A stretch of 64,000 nt of DNA, taken from Bacteroidota bacterium. Lineage in GTDB: Bacteria > Bacteroidota > Bacteroidia > B-17B0 > Aurantibacillaceae. A program made the translations under genes and the position numbers. The notes below the pieces were generated by a model, which saw only the letters and a program-made list of their open reading frames with translations, was not told where the DNA came from and searched no databases. Of this stretch, positions 54,501 through 63,190 are shown one piece after another; the stretch's first letter is position 1; every line of letters begins with the position of its first letter. Location: NCBI GenBank assembly GCA_016711805.1, contig JADJSH010000020.1, positions 1 to 64,000 of the forward strand, in the 5' to 3' direction.

Positions 54501-55205
54501 TTAGTTACACCCCTCTGGCCCGCAACCACAAGAAGAATTGTCAGAAGCAATAGGTTCAATCACACCATTTGCATGCTCTTCATAAGCTTTAGTTAATGCA
54601 CCTAAAAAAGTTTCAGATTCTTGAGCGCCAGAAACTGCATATTTTCTATCCAATACAAAAAAGGGAACGCCTCGCACCCCAATTTGCTGTGCTTCGGTAA
54701 TGTCTTGTTCAACGTCGTTAGCATATGTATCGCTATTTAAAACGGCTGTAATTTCTTGTTCAGGTATGCCTATGTCTTTACCAATTTGTAATAGGGTAGA
54801 GTGGTCGGCAGTATTTTTACCTTCGGTAAAATACGCTAAGAATAATTTTTCTTCTAAGTCGTTTTGTTTACCATACTTTTTTGCTAAGTGTGATAAACGA
54901 TGTGCATCAAATGAATTTGCCACCACAGCTTTTTCGAAATGAAAATCCAAACCTACTTGTTTGGCAATGTTAGTTACTTGAGCCGTTGTTTCTTGCGCTT
55001 GTTGTTTGCTCCAGCCTTTCTTTTCAGCTAAGTTATCTATGGTATTTAAGCTTGTATCGGTTACAGTTGTTGGGTCTAACTGAAAACTTTTCCAGATGAT
55101 ATTGATGTTCTCTTTTTGAGGAAATTTTGCTAAGGCATTTTCAAATTTGCGTTTGCCTATATAGCAAAACGGACACATCACATCACTCCAAATTTCTACG
55201 TTCAT
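54501..55205 (-). CDS. DsbA-family oxidoreductase, FrnE-like
   Basis: Cytoplasmic DsbA/FrnE-type thioredoxin-fold protein of about 234 residues. From the preferred ATG at 55205: MNVEIWSDVMCPFCYIGKRKFENAL, with the CPFC redox motif at about residues 10-13. The helical insertion and 'GVRGVPFFVLDRKYAVSGAQ' cis-Pro loop follow. The tail SSCGCGPEGCN has three extra Cys, as in FrnE-type proteins. An in-frame ATG at 55259 would add MKTPFDSAQGDKK..., but that extension is encoded by a dispersed repeat and is not homologous to the family, so I reject it. No signal peptide. Confidence 0.9.
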   Translation of the reverse strand: MNVEIWSDVMCPFCYIGKRKFENALAKFPQKENINIIWKSFQLDPTTVTDTSLNTIDNLAEKKGWSKQQAQETTAQVTNIAKQVGLDFHFEKAVVANSFDAHRLSHLAKKYGKQNDLEEKLFLAYFTEGKNTADHSTLLQIGKDIGIPEQEITAVLNSDTYANDVEQDITEAQQIGVRGVPFFVLDRKYAVSGAQESETFLGALTKAYEEHANGVIEPIASDNSSCGCGPEGCN

Positions 55206-55230
55206 TATTTTAGTTTTTATTTTTTTGTCA

Positions 55231-55250
55231 CCCTGAGCGGAGTCGAAGGG
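55231..55250. repeat. CTGAGCGGAGTCGAAG dispersed repeat upstream of the FrnE-like gene
   Basis: The sequence ccctgagcggagtcgaaggg is an imperfect palindrome and the intergenic counterpart of related repeats found inside three coding sequences here (2062-2076, 3880-3894 and 20126-20140). On the minus strand it reads PFDSAQG in frame with the downstream gene but probably is not translated. Confidence 0.7.
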
Positions 55251-55321
55251 CGTTTTCATTCATTACAAAGGTAGCTAATGTCATAAACTTTTGCAATGGT
55301 ACAATACTTTAGGAAGTGCTA

Positions 55322-56773
55322 TCATTCTTTTTTCTTTACACAGCTTCCTCTCGGTTGATTGCCTTCCTTTAGTACAATGTCGGAATGAAGAAATTGCGCA
55401 GCTTCTGCTGAATCTTTTACTTTTGTAGCGCTGCGTTCCAGCATTTCTGCTTCGAACTCCGTTAATACACTTTTTCTGATTCCAGCTTCTTTCCATTTGG
55501 ATAAGGGAGCGCAATTTTTTGATATTCCTTTAGCTAATGCCAGTGCATCTAATAGCGCTTGATTGGCTCCTTGTCCTTTAAACGGACTCATCGGGTGAGC
55601 CGCATCTCCTATCAAAGTGGCATTCCCACATTTCTCTAATAATTCAGAGGTCAATAATTCTCGATCATACACCGGATAGCCAGAAACTAAATCTTCTTTA
55701 GTAGCTGCTAAAATTTGAGGAATAGGCTCATGCCACTGAGTTCTTTTGCAAGCTTCTTCCTTCAAAAATTTTGCGCCTTTAGCACTTAATTTTTTTGCTT
55801 CTTTTTCTGACATAGGAAAACTCAATTGCCACATCACCGAATCTGCATCATAAGGCATGATGTAAATGCGTTCATTACCATTAGCCGTTTGAAATACGGT
55901 GGCTGAATCTAGCAATTCACTATCAACATCTTTGAGGGCTGCTAAAGGACAAATCCCTAATATCACGATACAATCTAAATAACGTAATGGACTGCTATCC
56001 TCACCTATCAGTAAGTTTCGAACCGCACTGCGAATGCCATCAGCACCAACTACTAAATTGGCTTTGGCGTTTTTTATTTCTCCGTTTACCTGAAAACTTA
56101 AATTAATACCATCCTCATTTTCTTTTACATCAATTAACTGATGCCCCCATTGTACTGCATAACGTTCATCGATTTGCTCAAGAATAGCTAAGCGTAAAGA
56201 CTGTCTTGCAATATGCATATTGGTGCGCCTCGGTGACGTTTTTGTATTTGATTGTAGCCACTTTCTCATGCCCCATTCTCCAACTATTTTTCCTTCCGTT
56301 GTATGAACCACATGCCGTGTTGAAATGATGCCTTTTTCTAAAGATGAAATACCCAATGCCTCAATAGCTTTCGTAGCTTGTTGCAAAGTGAGTCCATAAC
56401 CTTGAGAGCGTGCTTCGAAGTTGTGATCACGTTCATACAATGTAAAAGGAATGCCGCGATGCATGCAGGCAACCGCCAAAGCTACACCTCCAATACCAGC
56501 ACCAATAATTGCAACGTGTGGGTAATTATTGGTATCAGCTATTGTAGTATGATTAGAATGAACTAATCCAGTTCCGTGGCAATTTAAGCAAGAAACTAAA
56601 GGACTTTTAGGAGGAATAGGAGCGACAGCTTCACCCTTTGTTTTTTCAAATTCATGAATTGAATTTTGGTAATGGAGCCGTACTTTTTTACGAAGCCTCT
56701 GACTTTTTTTACCTCGTCCTTTACATTCGGTGCAAATAGTCCAGCTAGCTTTTTCGTTTATCCCCTTTTTCAA
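55322..56773 (-). CDS. FAD-dependent monooxygenase with N-terminal CxxCxGxG zinc-finger-like region
   Basis: 483-residue flavoprotein of the PHBH/UbiH class A monooxygenase family. Motifs: GxGxxG in VAIIGAGIGGVALAVACMHRGIPFTLYERD (Gly91 onward), the DG motif ANLVVGADGIRSAVRNLLIG, and the GD motif LIGDAAHPMSPFKGQGANQALLDALALA. Before this lies about 80 residues with two DnaJ-type CxxCxGxG units, CTECKGRGKKSQ (Cys14, Cys17) and CLNCHGTGLVHS (Cys62, Cys65). Together these could bind one zinc ion. The substrate is unknown; aromatic or quinone-like compounds are typical for the class. It lies upstream of the FrnE-like gene on the same strand. Confidence 0.88.
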   Translation of the reverse strand: MKKGINEKASWTICTECKGRGKKSQRLRKKVRLHYQNSIHEFEKTKGEAVAPIPPKSPLVSCLNCHGTGLVHSNHTTIADTNNYPHVAIIGAGIGGVALAVACMHRGIPFTLYERDHNFEARSQGYGLTLQQATKAIEALGISSLEKGIISTRHVVHTTEGKIVGEWGMRKWLQSNTKTSPRRTNMHIARQSLRLAILEQIDERYAVQWGHQLIDVKENEDGINLSFQVNGEIKNAKANLVVGADGIRSAVRNLLIGEDSSPLRYLDCIVILGICPLAALKDVDSELLDSATVFQTANGNERIYIMPYDADSVMWQLSFPMSEKEAKKLSAKGAKFLKEEACKRTQWHEPIPQILAATKEDLVSGYPVYDRELLTSELLEKCGNATLIGDAAHPMSPFKGQGANQALLDALALAKGISKNCAPLSKWKEAGIRKSVLTEFEAEMLERSATKVKDSAEAAQFLHSDIVLKEGNQPRGSCVKKKE

Positions 56774-56804
56774 TTTTTTATTTAACTCAAGTAAATGCCT
56801 TTTT

Positions 56805-56840
56805 TATTAAAAAAAAGCTACCACATTTGTGATAGCTTTC
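56805..56840 (-). terminator. Terminator after the DUF349 gene
   Basis: On the minus strand, AAAGCTATCACA pairs with TGTGGTAGCTTT (one G-T pair) and is followed by a T-run. It lies about 10 bases after the DUF349 stop codon and before the monooxygenase gene, making these separate units. Confidence 0.7.
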
Positions 56841-56845
56841 TGTTT

Positions 56846-58546
56846 TTATTTCGCTTCCATTTCAGCAGGCTTGAGTTTATTTAACTCTGCCATTACTAGT
56901 TTGCGTTTCTCGTTTAACTCAGTAATTTTTTGTTTCTCTGCATTAATCTTATCTTCTATTTCTTTCATAAAAGGATTCACGCCTTTGCTGCTCGATTTAA
57001 AGAAACCTAAATTGTTATCGTACGTTTTAATACGTCCTTGAATTTCATCCATTTGTTTTTTGAAATACTCTGCTTCTTTCTTTAATGCTAATTCAGGGCT
57101 TTCTCCGTTAGATAAACGCTCTAACTTCGTTTTAAATTGCATCATGAATTTTTCAGTAGCACTCACATTCATTTTATCATACAATTCATCTAAGCGATTA
57201 TAAAACGCATCGTTCACACGTTTTTTATCTTTCATTGGCACCATGCCTGCAGCATTCCAATCAGCTGAAAACTGTTTTAAGGCGGCGTGGTTAGCTGCTA
57301 AATCTTCTGATAAATTAAAGTCTTGTAATTTTTTTAATAATTCTTCTTTCGCTACTAAGTTAGCATCATAGCTCGCGTCAACCGCACCAAAATGAGCTTT
57401 CTTTGCGTCAAAAAAGTGATTGCAAGCCGCACGGAACTGATTAAATAATTTAGTTTCATCCCCACCAGCGTGAGGTACTTTTTTCCAAGCGTCTTGTAAT
57501 TTAATTAAGGCTAAACCTGTTTTTTGCCAGTCAGTGCTTTCTTTCAAAGCATTTGCTTTAGCAATTAATTCTTGTTTTTGAGTTTTAATAACACCCATTT
57601 TTTCGTGTACTACACTAAAAAATGCTTTCTTCTTTTCAAAAAACGAATCGCATAATTCTCTAAACTCTGCCCATACCTTATCGTTCTCTTTTGCGTTGGC
57701 TCTTCCAATGCCTTTCCATTCGGTTTGTAAAGCTACTAACTCGTTGGTTAAATTATTCCAAACTTGTCCGCTTGCTGTTTCCGATTTTGTGATGATGGCT
57801 TTAATTTTTTCTAGCAATTCTTTTTTGCTATTTAAATTCGCTTCTTTTTCTTCTTCAACAGAATTATAATGCGCTTTTAATTTTGAGTACGCTTCTTCTA
57901 AAGCCGCTCTAAAACTGCCTTTCAATTCATCCCATTTATCGTTAGGCACAGGCCCAATTTCTTCCCAATCGTTACGGTAAATTTTAATTAAGCGTTCTGC
58001 TTCCTTAATATTAGTTTGATCTTTAATACCTTTTATTTTCTCTAATAACTCCGTTTTCATTTCGTAGTTACGTTTCAAATCATGCTCTTGTAATTGCTTT
58101 GATAAACTTAATTTGTAGTTAAATTCTTCAATGGCTTTACTGTAATCTGCTTGATTTTCTTTGTATTTATGAGGAGACACAGCGCCAGTCACTTTCCACT
58201 GACCTTGTAACTCTACTAATTTTTTAATAGCAGCACCAATGTTATCACTTACCTGACTTAAGTCGTTTATTTTAGCAATAATCTCGTTACGAATTACCAA
58301 GTTTTTAGCTTGTTCAACGGCTAGTTTATTATCTTCTTCTTTTTTCTTTTTTTCTATTTTGTCAATCAGCTCCGAAATTTTAACATCTTCGGGCGATTTG
58401 GCATATTCAAATTCTTTTGCTTTGCCGCCTTCGTCAACAAATTGTTGTTTGGCTGTTTCAAATTCGGCTGTCCACAATTTTTGATACTCTTTTTGCAGAG
58501 TGCGCATTTGGTGAGCAACAGCACTAGCTTCAGGTTGCTGAAGCAT
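56846..58546 (-). CDS. DUF349-repeat coiled-coil protein
   Basis: 566 residues from the first available ATG. It is made of consecutive DUF349 units of about 75 residues, each with an 'L..L...W...G..P....D..W..F....D.F' pattern. Examples are 'AERLIKIYRNDWEEIGPVPNDKWDELKGSFRAALEEAYSKL', 'ELVALQTEWKGIGRANAKENDKVWAEFRELCDSFFEKK' and 'KQFSADWNAAGMVPMKDKKRVNDAFYNRLDELYDKM'. A Lys/Glu-rich coiled coil (about 500-560) ends it. The function is unknown; the phylum carries it widely. The frame is open for a further 20 codons upstream without ATG, and one extra A near 58588-58591 would give a start MKNVIITKLEEML, so the true N-terminus may be slightly longer. Confidence 0.85.
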   Translation of the reverse strand: MLQQPEASAVAHQMRTLQKEYQKLWTAEFETAKQQFVDEGGKAKEFEYAKSPEDVKISELIDKIEKKKKEEDNKLAVEQAKNLVIRNEIIAKINDLSQVSDNIGAAIKKLVELQGQWKVTGAVSPHKYKENQADYSKAIEEFNYKLSLSKQLQEHDLKRNYEMKTELLEKIKGIKDQTNIKEAERLIKIYRNDWEEIGPVPNDKWDELKGSFRAALEEAYSKLKAHYNSVEEEKEANLNSKKELLEKIKAIITKSETASGQVWNNLTNELVALQTEWKGIGRANAKENDKVWAEFRELCDSFFEKKKAFFSVVHEKMGVIKTQKQELIAKANALKESTDWQKTGLALIKLQDAWKKVPHAGGDETKLFNQFRAACNHFFDAKKAHFGAVDASYDANLVAKEELLKKLQDFNLSEDLAANHAALKQFSADWNAAGMVPMKDKKRVNDAFYNRLDELYDKMNVSATEKFMMQFKTKLERLSNGESPELALKKEAEYFKKQMDEIQGRIKTYDNNLGFFKSSSKGVNPFMKEIEDKINAEKQKITELNEKRKLVMAELNKLKPAEMEAK

Positions 58547-58899
58547 TTCTTCCAGTTTTGTAATGATTACATTTTCATTTTGATAAGACCTTTCTTTAGG
58601 GTTCTTTTTTTAATTTATAATAGTGTTGTTTAAGCTTTGCCACTAGGTACGTAGGTTTTAATATTATTAAAGTTTTGGATAGAAGGCTTTCACTAATAGT
58701 GCTATGTGTAAACTTGTTTTCTATTTTACTTTCTATTCAGTGGTTAAATAATCTTAATTATTCAACCTATCAAAAATAATGTAAAAATTTAGTTTACAAA
58801 ACAATTAAGGGTTTTTTTAAGTAAATAAATAGCAGTAAATAATTGTTTGGCGGAACGACTCCAAATCGATAAATTTTAAACAGTTACTTAAAGTCGCAA
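58547..58899. other. Divergent intergenic region of DUF349 and mutS2
   Basis: 353 bases holding the possible N-terminal extension of the DUF349 gene (58547-58610) and the upstream regions of both divergent genes. A+T-rich; I see no full-consensus promoter, RNA gene or repeat. Confidence 0.4.
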
Positions 58900-60980
58900 A
58901 TGAATATCATTGAATCTGAAGCCCTCGAATTATTAGAGTTCTATAAAATAAAAAAATACGTTACTGAATTATGTTACAGTAATGGTGCTAAACAAAAAGC
59001 TTCACACATTTCTGTTTTTTCTGATAACGAAAACTTAACAGTAGAATTACATCGTGTTGATGAATTAAAGAACACCTTAAGTGGGAATTCATTTTTTCCT
59101 GACATTCAATTTGAAGACTTCGAAAAGAAGCTTCCTTATTGAGTCTGGAAGGAAGTATGCTCACCGAAGAACAGTTTTTATTAGTTAAAGAGTCTACCGA
59201 AATTAGTAATACGGCCATTCGTTTTTTGAGGAACAGAAAACAAGATTTACCTAATTTATCTCAGTTAGCAGATGAATTAGAAGATAACAAAGTTATTGTT
59301 GTAGAGATTGATCGCATCATTGATTTTGACGCTACGGTTAAAAATTCTGCCTCCAAAGAGCTTCAGAAAATCAGAAAAGAGTTATCTGAAAAAAAACGAG
59401 AAAGCGATATCAAATTTGATAGACAAGTGAATGAATTACGAAAACTTGGTTTTATCAGAGATAACGAAGAAAGCTTTTTTAATGGAAGAAGAACTCTTGC
59501 CGTTTTAGTTGAATACAAATCGGAAGTAAGTGGATTTGTGCATAACAAAAGCGAAACGGGAAAAACTATTTTTATTGAACCGGGCGCAACCATTAGTATT
59601 AACAATGATATTGCTGAGTTAGAAATTGACGAGCGCAGAGAAATCAATCGCATTTTAAGAGAACTAACGGATACGTTACGACCTTTTGCTTTTCAATTAA
59701 AACAATACAATGAGTTATTAATTGAATTAGATTTTTTAAAAGCCAAAGCAAAATATGCGCAATTAATTAATGCGTCTTTGCCTGTTATTTCTGCTAATTC
59801 GGAGTTAAAGTTAAATAAGGCCTTTCATCCCACGTTGTTTTTGCAGAACAAAGAATTAAAAAAGAACACCGTTCCTTTAAACATTCATTTAAATTCCGAA
59901 AATCACTTAGTGGTGATTTCAGGTCCGAATGCCGGAGGGAAATCCATCACTTTAAAAACAGTTGGTTTACTTCAAACCATGCTGCAATCTGGCTTATTGG
60001 TGAGTGTTGCCGAAAATTCGGTGATGAGTTTCTTTAAACATATTTTAATTGATATTGGAGATACACAAAGCATCGAACATGAATTGAGTACTTACAGTGC
60101 ACGATTAAAAAATATGATCGCTATTTTAAAACAAGTGAATTCAAAAACCTTAGTGTTGATGGACGAATTTGGAAGTGGCACAGACCCAGAATTAGGAGGA
60201 GCGATGGCGGAAGTGGTACTTGAAGAATTAGTGAAATCAAAAACATTCGGCATCATCACCACGCATTTCCCGAATGTAAAATTATTGGCTAATAAATTAG
60301 ATGGTGTTTTAAATGGAAGCATGTTGTTTGATTTAGAAACACTTGATCCAAAATATATTTTAACGGTTGGTGAACCAGGAAGTAGCTATACCTTTGAAGT
60401 AGCAGAAAGAGTAGGGTTCCCGAAAGATTTGATTGAAAGAGCTAAACAAAAAATTGATACAGAAAAAGTGGATTTGAATGCTTTATTGGCAGAAGTTCAG
60501 CAACAAAAAACAAAATTAGCAGAAGCAGTTGAACGAACAGAGCACGAAGAATTTTTAAGAAAAATTTCTAAAGAAAAATATGAAGTATTGTCTACTAATT
60601 TTAGAGACAAGATAGAGCGTGAGCGAGAACGAAAAATAGAATTAGCGCGTTTAGCAGATTTTGGGCAGAAGTATTTACGTTTGATGGAGGAGTGGAATAA
60701 AAACGAAGATCGTAAAATGGTGATTAAGCGTTTTATTGATGGCATTACTGCGGAAACCAATAAGCGCAAGGAACTCGCTAAACAAAACAAGCGTGATAAT
60801 TTTGCGGAGAAGAAAGTGGCGCGTTTAAAGCCATTATTAAAAATTGGCAGTAAAGTCAAAATTTTAAATAGTACCGAAATAGGAATCGTAGAGTCAATGA
60901 AAGATGAGAAAGTGAGTATCACTTTCGGCATTTTAAAAATGACGGTTAATATGGAAAATTTGGAGTTGGTAAGGGATTAA
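58900..60980 (+). CDS. mutS2: MutS2-family ATPase lacking an Smr domain, reading frame split by a single-base deletion
   Basis: MutS-homologous ATPase; MutS2 proteins act on branched DNA and on collided ribosomes. The first piece (58900-59142) runs MNIIESEALELLEFYKIKKYV to EDFEKKLPY and meets TGA. The second (from 59139) continues LSLEGSMLTEEQFLLVKES. One extra T near 59136 joins them (KKLPLLSLEGS). Downstream are the clamp, Walker A GPNAGGKSITLKT, Walker B LVLMDEFGSGTDPELGG, the 'THFPNVKLLANKLDGVLNGSMLFD' segment, a coiled coil and a KOW-like end (VKILNSTEIGIVESMKDEKVSITFGILKMTV). The protein of about 694 residues stops there, without the Smr nuclease domain usual in MutS2 (about 780 residues). 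Confidence 0.9.
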
Positions 60981-61020
60981 AACCTCACCCTCGGTCCCTC
61001 TCCTAAAAGGAGAGGGAAGA
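60981..61020. repeat. CCCTCTCC/GGAGAGGG hairpin repeat after mutS2
   Basis: TCCCTCTCC (60995-61003) and GGAGAGGGA (61009-61017) with a 5-base loop, preceded by 'cctcaccctcgg'. It is G+C-rich in an A+T-rich context and starts right at the mutS2 stop codon. It resembles a dispersed Bacteroidota intergenic hairpin and may serve as a 3' processing or termination structure. Confidence 0.65.
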
Positions 61021-61036
61021 CTAGATGTAAAAAGTA

Positions 61037-61876
61037 ATGATACAAATTAAACATAAACCATTTTATTCTTTGCATCCTCTGCGAAAAAACTTAGCGTCCT
61101 TTGCGGTTAAATTTTTTCTCCTTCTCTCTTTTGCCTCTTACTCTCAAAACCCAATCATCATTGCTCACCGTGGCGCCAGTGCCTACGCACCCGAAAACAC
61201 CATCTCTGCTTTTGAAAAAGCCATTGAAATGGGTGCTGTTATTATTGAAACAGATGTGCATCAAACTAAAGATAGCGTAGTCGTGATTATGCATGATTTA
61301 AGTTTGGATAAAACAACAAATGGCGAAGGATTAATTAAAGATATATCTTCAAGTGACTTCAAACAACTTTCTATCAAACTGCAAAAAACGGTACTCAAAG
61401 AAAATCCTCCAACCTTAGAGGAGGCTATTATTGCAATAAACGGAAGATGTAAATTGTTAATTGAACTCAAAAAAGGGAACTCGTATTATCCAAATATCGA
61501 AAAGCACATTGTAGATTTAATCGCCAAATACAATGCACAAAACTGGATTAGCACGATTCATTCGTTTGAAAAAGAGCCTTTAATTAATTTCGCTAAAAGA
61601 GATAGTAGTATTAATTTGCAAAAATTGATAGTGTTTAATTTGCCTTTGGTGAGTTTTAATTTTGATAAGCATTTCAGTAAGGATGATTTCAAAAATTGGG
61701 AAGGCGTCAACGTGTATTACAAGTTTTGTAGCAAACGCGTGATTAAAAAAATACATAAACTAGGAAAAACGGTTTATGTATGGACCGTTAACAAACCCCG
61801 AAAAGCTCGAAAATTAGCCAAACGCGGTGTTGATGGAATTATTACTAATAAACCGGATATTTTAACGTTACAATAA
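61037..61876 (+). CDS. Glycerophosphodiester phosphodiesterase
   Basis: 279-residue exported GDPD-family enzyme that hydrolyses glycerophosphodiesters to glycerol 3-phosphate and an alcohol. Catalytic signatures: IIAHRGASAYAPENTISAFEKAIEMG (the HRG and PENT motifs, about residues 40-65), IIETDVHQTKDSVVVIMHD (metal-binding Glu/Asp and the second His) and the closing GVDGIITNKPDIL. The N-terminus is odd. Residues about 11-27 (SLHPLRKNLASFAVKFF) are encoded by what looks like a dispersed 'ctttgcatcctctgcg...agcgtcctttgcggttaaa' repeat (61067-61110), yet they serve as the signal-peptide n-region before FFLLLSFASYSQ. Confidence 0.9.
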   Translation: MIQIKHKPFYSLHPLRKNLASFAVKFFLLLSFASYSQNPIIIAHRGASAYAPENTISAFEKAIEMGAVIIETDVHQTKDSVVVIMHDLSLDKTTNGEGLIKDISSSDFKQLSIKLQKTVLKENPPTLEEAIIAINGRCKLLIELKKGNSYYPNIEKHIVDLIAKYNAQNWISTIHSFEKEPLINFAKRDSSINLQKLIVFNLPLVSFNFDKHFSKDDFKNWEGVNVYYKFCSKRVIKKIHKLGKTVYVWTVNKPRKARKLAKRGVDGIITNKPDILTLQ

Positions 61877-61925
61877 TTGTTACCTAAATGTGTTATATTA
61901 AGTGTAGCACTTAATATTTCGGTTT

Positions 61926-62546
61926 TTGCGTATCATTTCTCTCATATTAATAATCTGTGTGTTTAGCTCTTGTGCTATTCATAACAAATTTCCATTTATA
62001 TGTTTTTTTCCAGATTGCATAAGAGGTCAGTTTGATATGAAGCCTTTGAAAAGGAAAATGCAAATGGCGATGGGTGGTAAAAAGAGAAAATTTAAATCGT
62101 CTTTATCCAGTTCGAGAAACAATAAAAAGAATAACTCTTCCTCAAAAAATTATAATCCTAAAAAAGTTTCTCCAACAGATAGTCTTATTAAAGATTCTAC
62201 TATTGTTGCGGAAAATTCATCAGGAGGCTCCTTAGCTTTATTAGATACAGTTGTTCGGATTTATTATCAGGATTTAACGGATAGTGCTTTTAATAAACAC
62301 AAAGTATTTATAAAATCGTTTATTAAGCGCATAGGAGTTAAACATATTTCTGAAATTTCCTTAACTGACTATTACTCGGTTGAGGGAAATGATGCTAAAT
62401 CTATCAAATCTGATATTGCTAACTATATAACAAATAATGGTGTTTCTAAGCATCGCTTGTTTTGGAGAAAGAACAAACGATTAAAACTAGATGATTTAGC
62501 TAAAAAGCCTAAAAATCTATTGTATTTGGAGATTCATTTTTATTAA
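61926..62546 (+). CDS. Putative lipoprotein of unknown function
   Basis: 206 residues from a TTG start, giving a compact lipoprotein signal (MRIISLILIICVFSSC) with Cys16 as the probable lipidated residue. A basic Ser/Asn/Lys-rich linker (about residues 45-85) precedes a small C-terminal domain (about 105-206: VVRIYYQDLTDSAFNKHKVFIKSFIKRIGVKHISEISLTDYYSVEGNDAKSIKSDIANYITNNGV). This resembles the OmpA-like 'position-count' folds only loosely. The family is not recognised. It is probably periplasmic or outer-membrane, upstream of the sigma-factor gene on the same strand (65-base gap). Confidence 0.6.
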   Translation: MRIISLILIICVFSSCAIHNKFPFICFFPDCIRGQFDMKPLKRKMQMAMGGKKRKFKSSLSSSRNNKKNNSSSKNYNPKKVSPTDSLIKDSTIVAENSSGGSLALLDTVVRIYYQDLTDSAFNKHKVFIKSFIKRIGVKHISEISLTDYYSVEGNDAKSIKSDIANYITNNGVSKHRLFWRKNKRLKLDDLAKKPKNLLYLEIHFY

Positions 62547-62611
62547 TTTAAAAATTACTCACCAAGAAAATACTTCTGTTACCATAATGTGTTATATATT
62601 GTAAGCAGGTT

Positions 62612-63190
62612 ATGATGAGTTTCAGTTCGGAAACATTAAGTAAAATAGTTAATAATAAAGACGAGTTTGTTAAGTGGCTTTATGAAAGGTATGCTAAAAA
62701 GCTATTAGCGTATACAATCAAAACCTATTTACCAGATAAGGACGATGCGTGGAGTGTTGTGTACAAAACACTCTATAAAATAGCCGACGTAGCAGCTGAA
62801 CGTGAATTTGAAAATGAATTTAAATTCACTGGTTTTATTTTTAAAACACATATTAACTATTTACGTAATTTTTTAAGAGATAATAAATCTTTCGAAAAAC
62901 ATAATCAGGAAGTAGAATTGCATGAAAACTTTACGGATAGAGAGCCAGAAACACAGTCAACTCAAAACCTGCCATTAACTATTTTACAACAGGAATTAGA
63001 AAAGCTAGAAGACTGGCAACGCATATTATTGTTGATGCGCGGACAAGACATGCCTTACAGTAAAATTTCGGAATTTGTAAATAAACCTGAGAACCAATTG
63101 AAAGTGTACTATGCGCGATTAAAAAAACAATTAACAGAAAATGTAAATGCCGAATTAGAAAAAATTAAAACACCACAACATGTCAATTAA
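62612..63190 (+). CDS. ECF-type RNA polymerase sigma factor
   Basis: 192-residue sigma-70-family protein. Region 2-like start: LYERYAKKLLAYTIKTYLPDKDDAWSVVYKTLYKIADVAAER (about residues 24-65). Region 4 HTH at about 135-180: LEKLEDWQRILLLMRGQDMPYSKISEFVNKPENQLKVYYARLKKQL. It is unlike the sigma at 20630-21214 in sequence but has the same genomic arrangement: the following membrane gene overlaps it by 11 bases. ATG 62612 or 62615 are equivalent starts. Confidence 0.85.
   Translation: MMSFSSETLSKIVNNKDEFVKWLYERYAKKLLAYTIKTYLPDKDDAWSVVYKTLYKIADVAAEREFENEFKFTGFIFKTHINYLRNFLRDNKSFEKHNQEVELHENFTDREPETQSTQNLPLTILQQELEKLEDWQRILLLMRGQDMPYSKISEFVNKPENQLKVYYARLKKQLTENVNAELEKIKTPQHVN

Noticed and set aside
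55206..55259. N-terminal extension MKTPFDSAQGDKK of the FrnE-like protein
   Set aside because: The extension is encoded by a dispersed repeat and is absent from the family; MNVEIWSDVMCPFCY is the family start.
55281..55514. Open frame of 77 codons overlapping the monooxygenase C-terminus
   Set aside because: It lies in another frame on the same strand, overlapping the real C-terminal codons, and has an arginine/serine-rich composition typical of a shadow frame.
59139..59160. Two separate MutS2 genes
   Set aside because: The pieces overlap by four bases, carry complementary parts of one protein and join with one base; a split gene is more plausible than two functional subunits.
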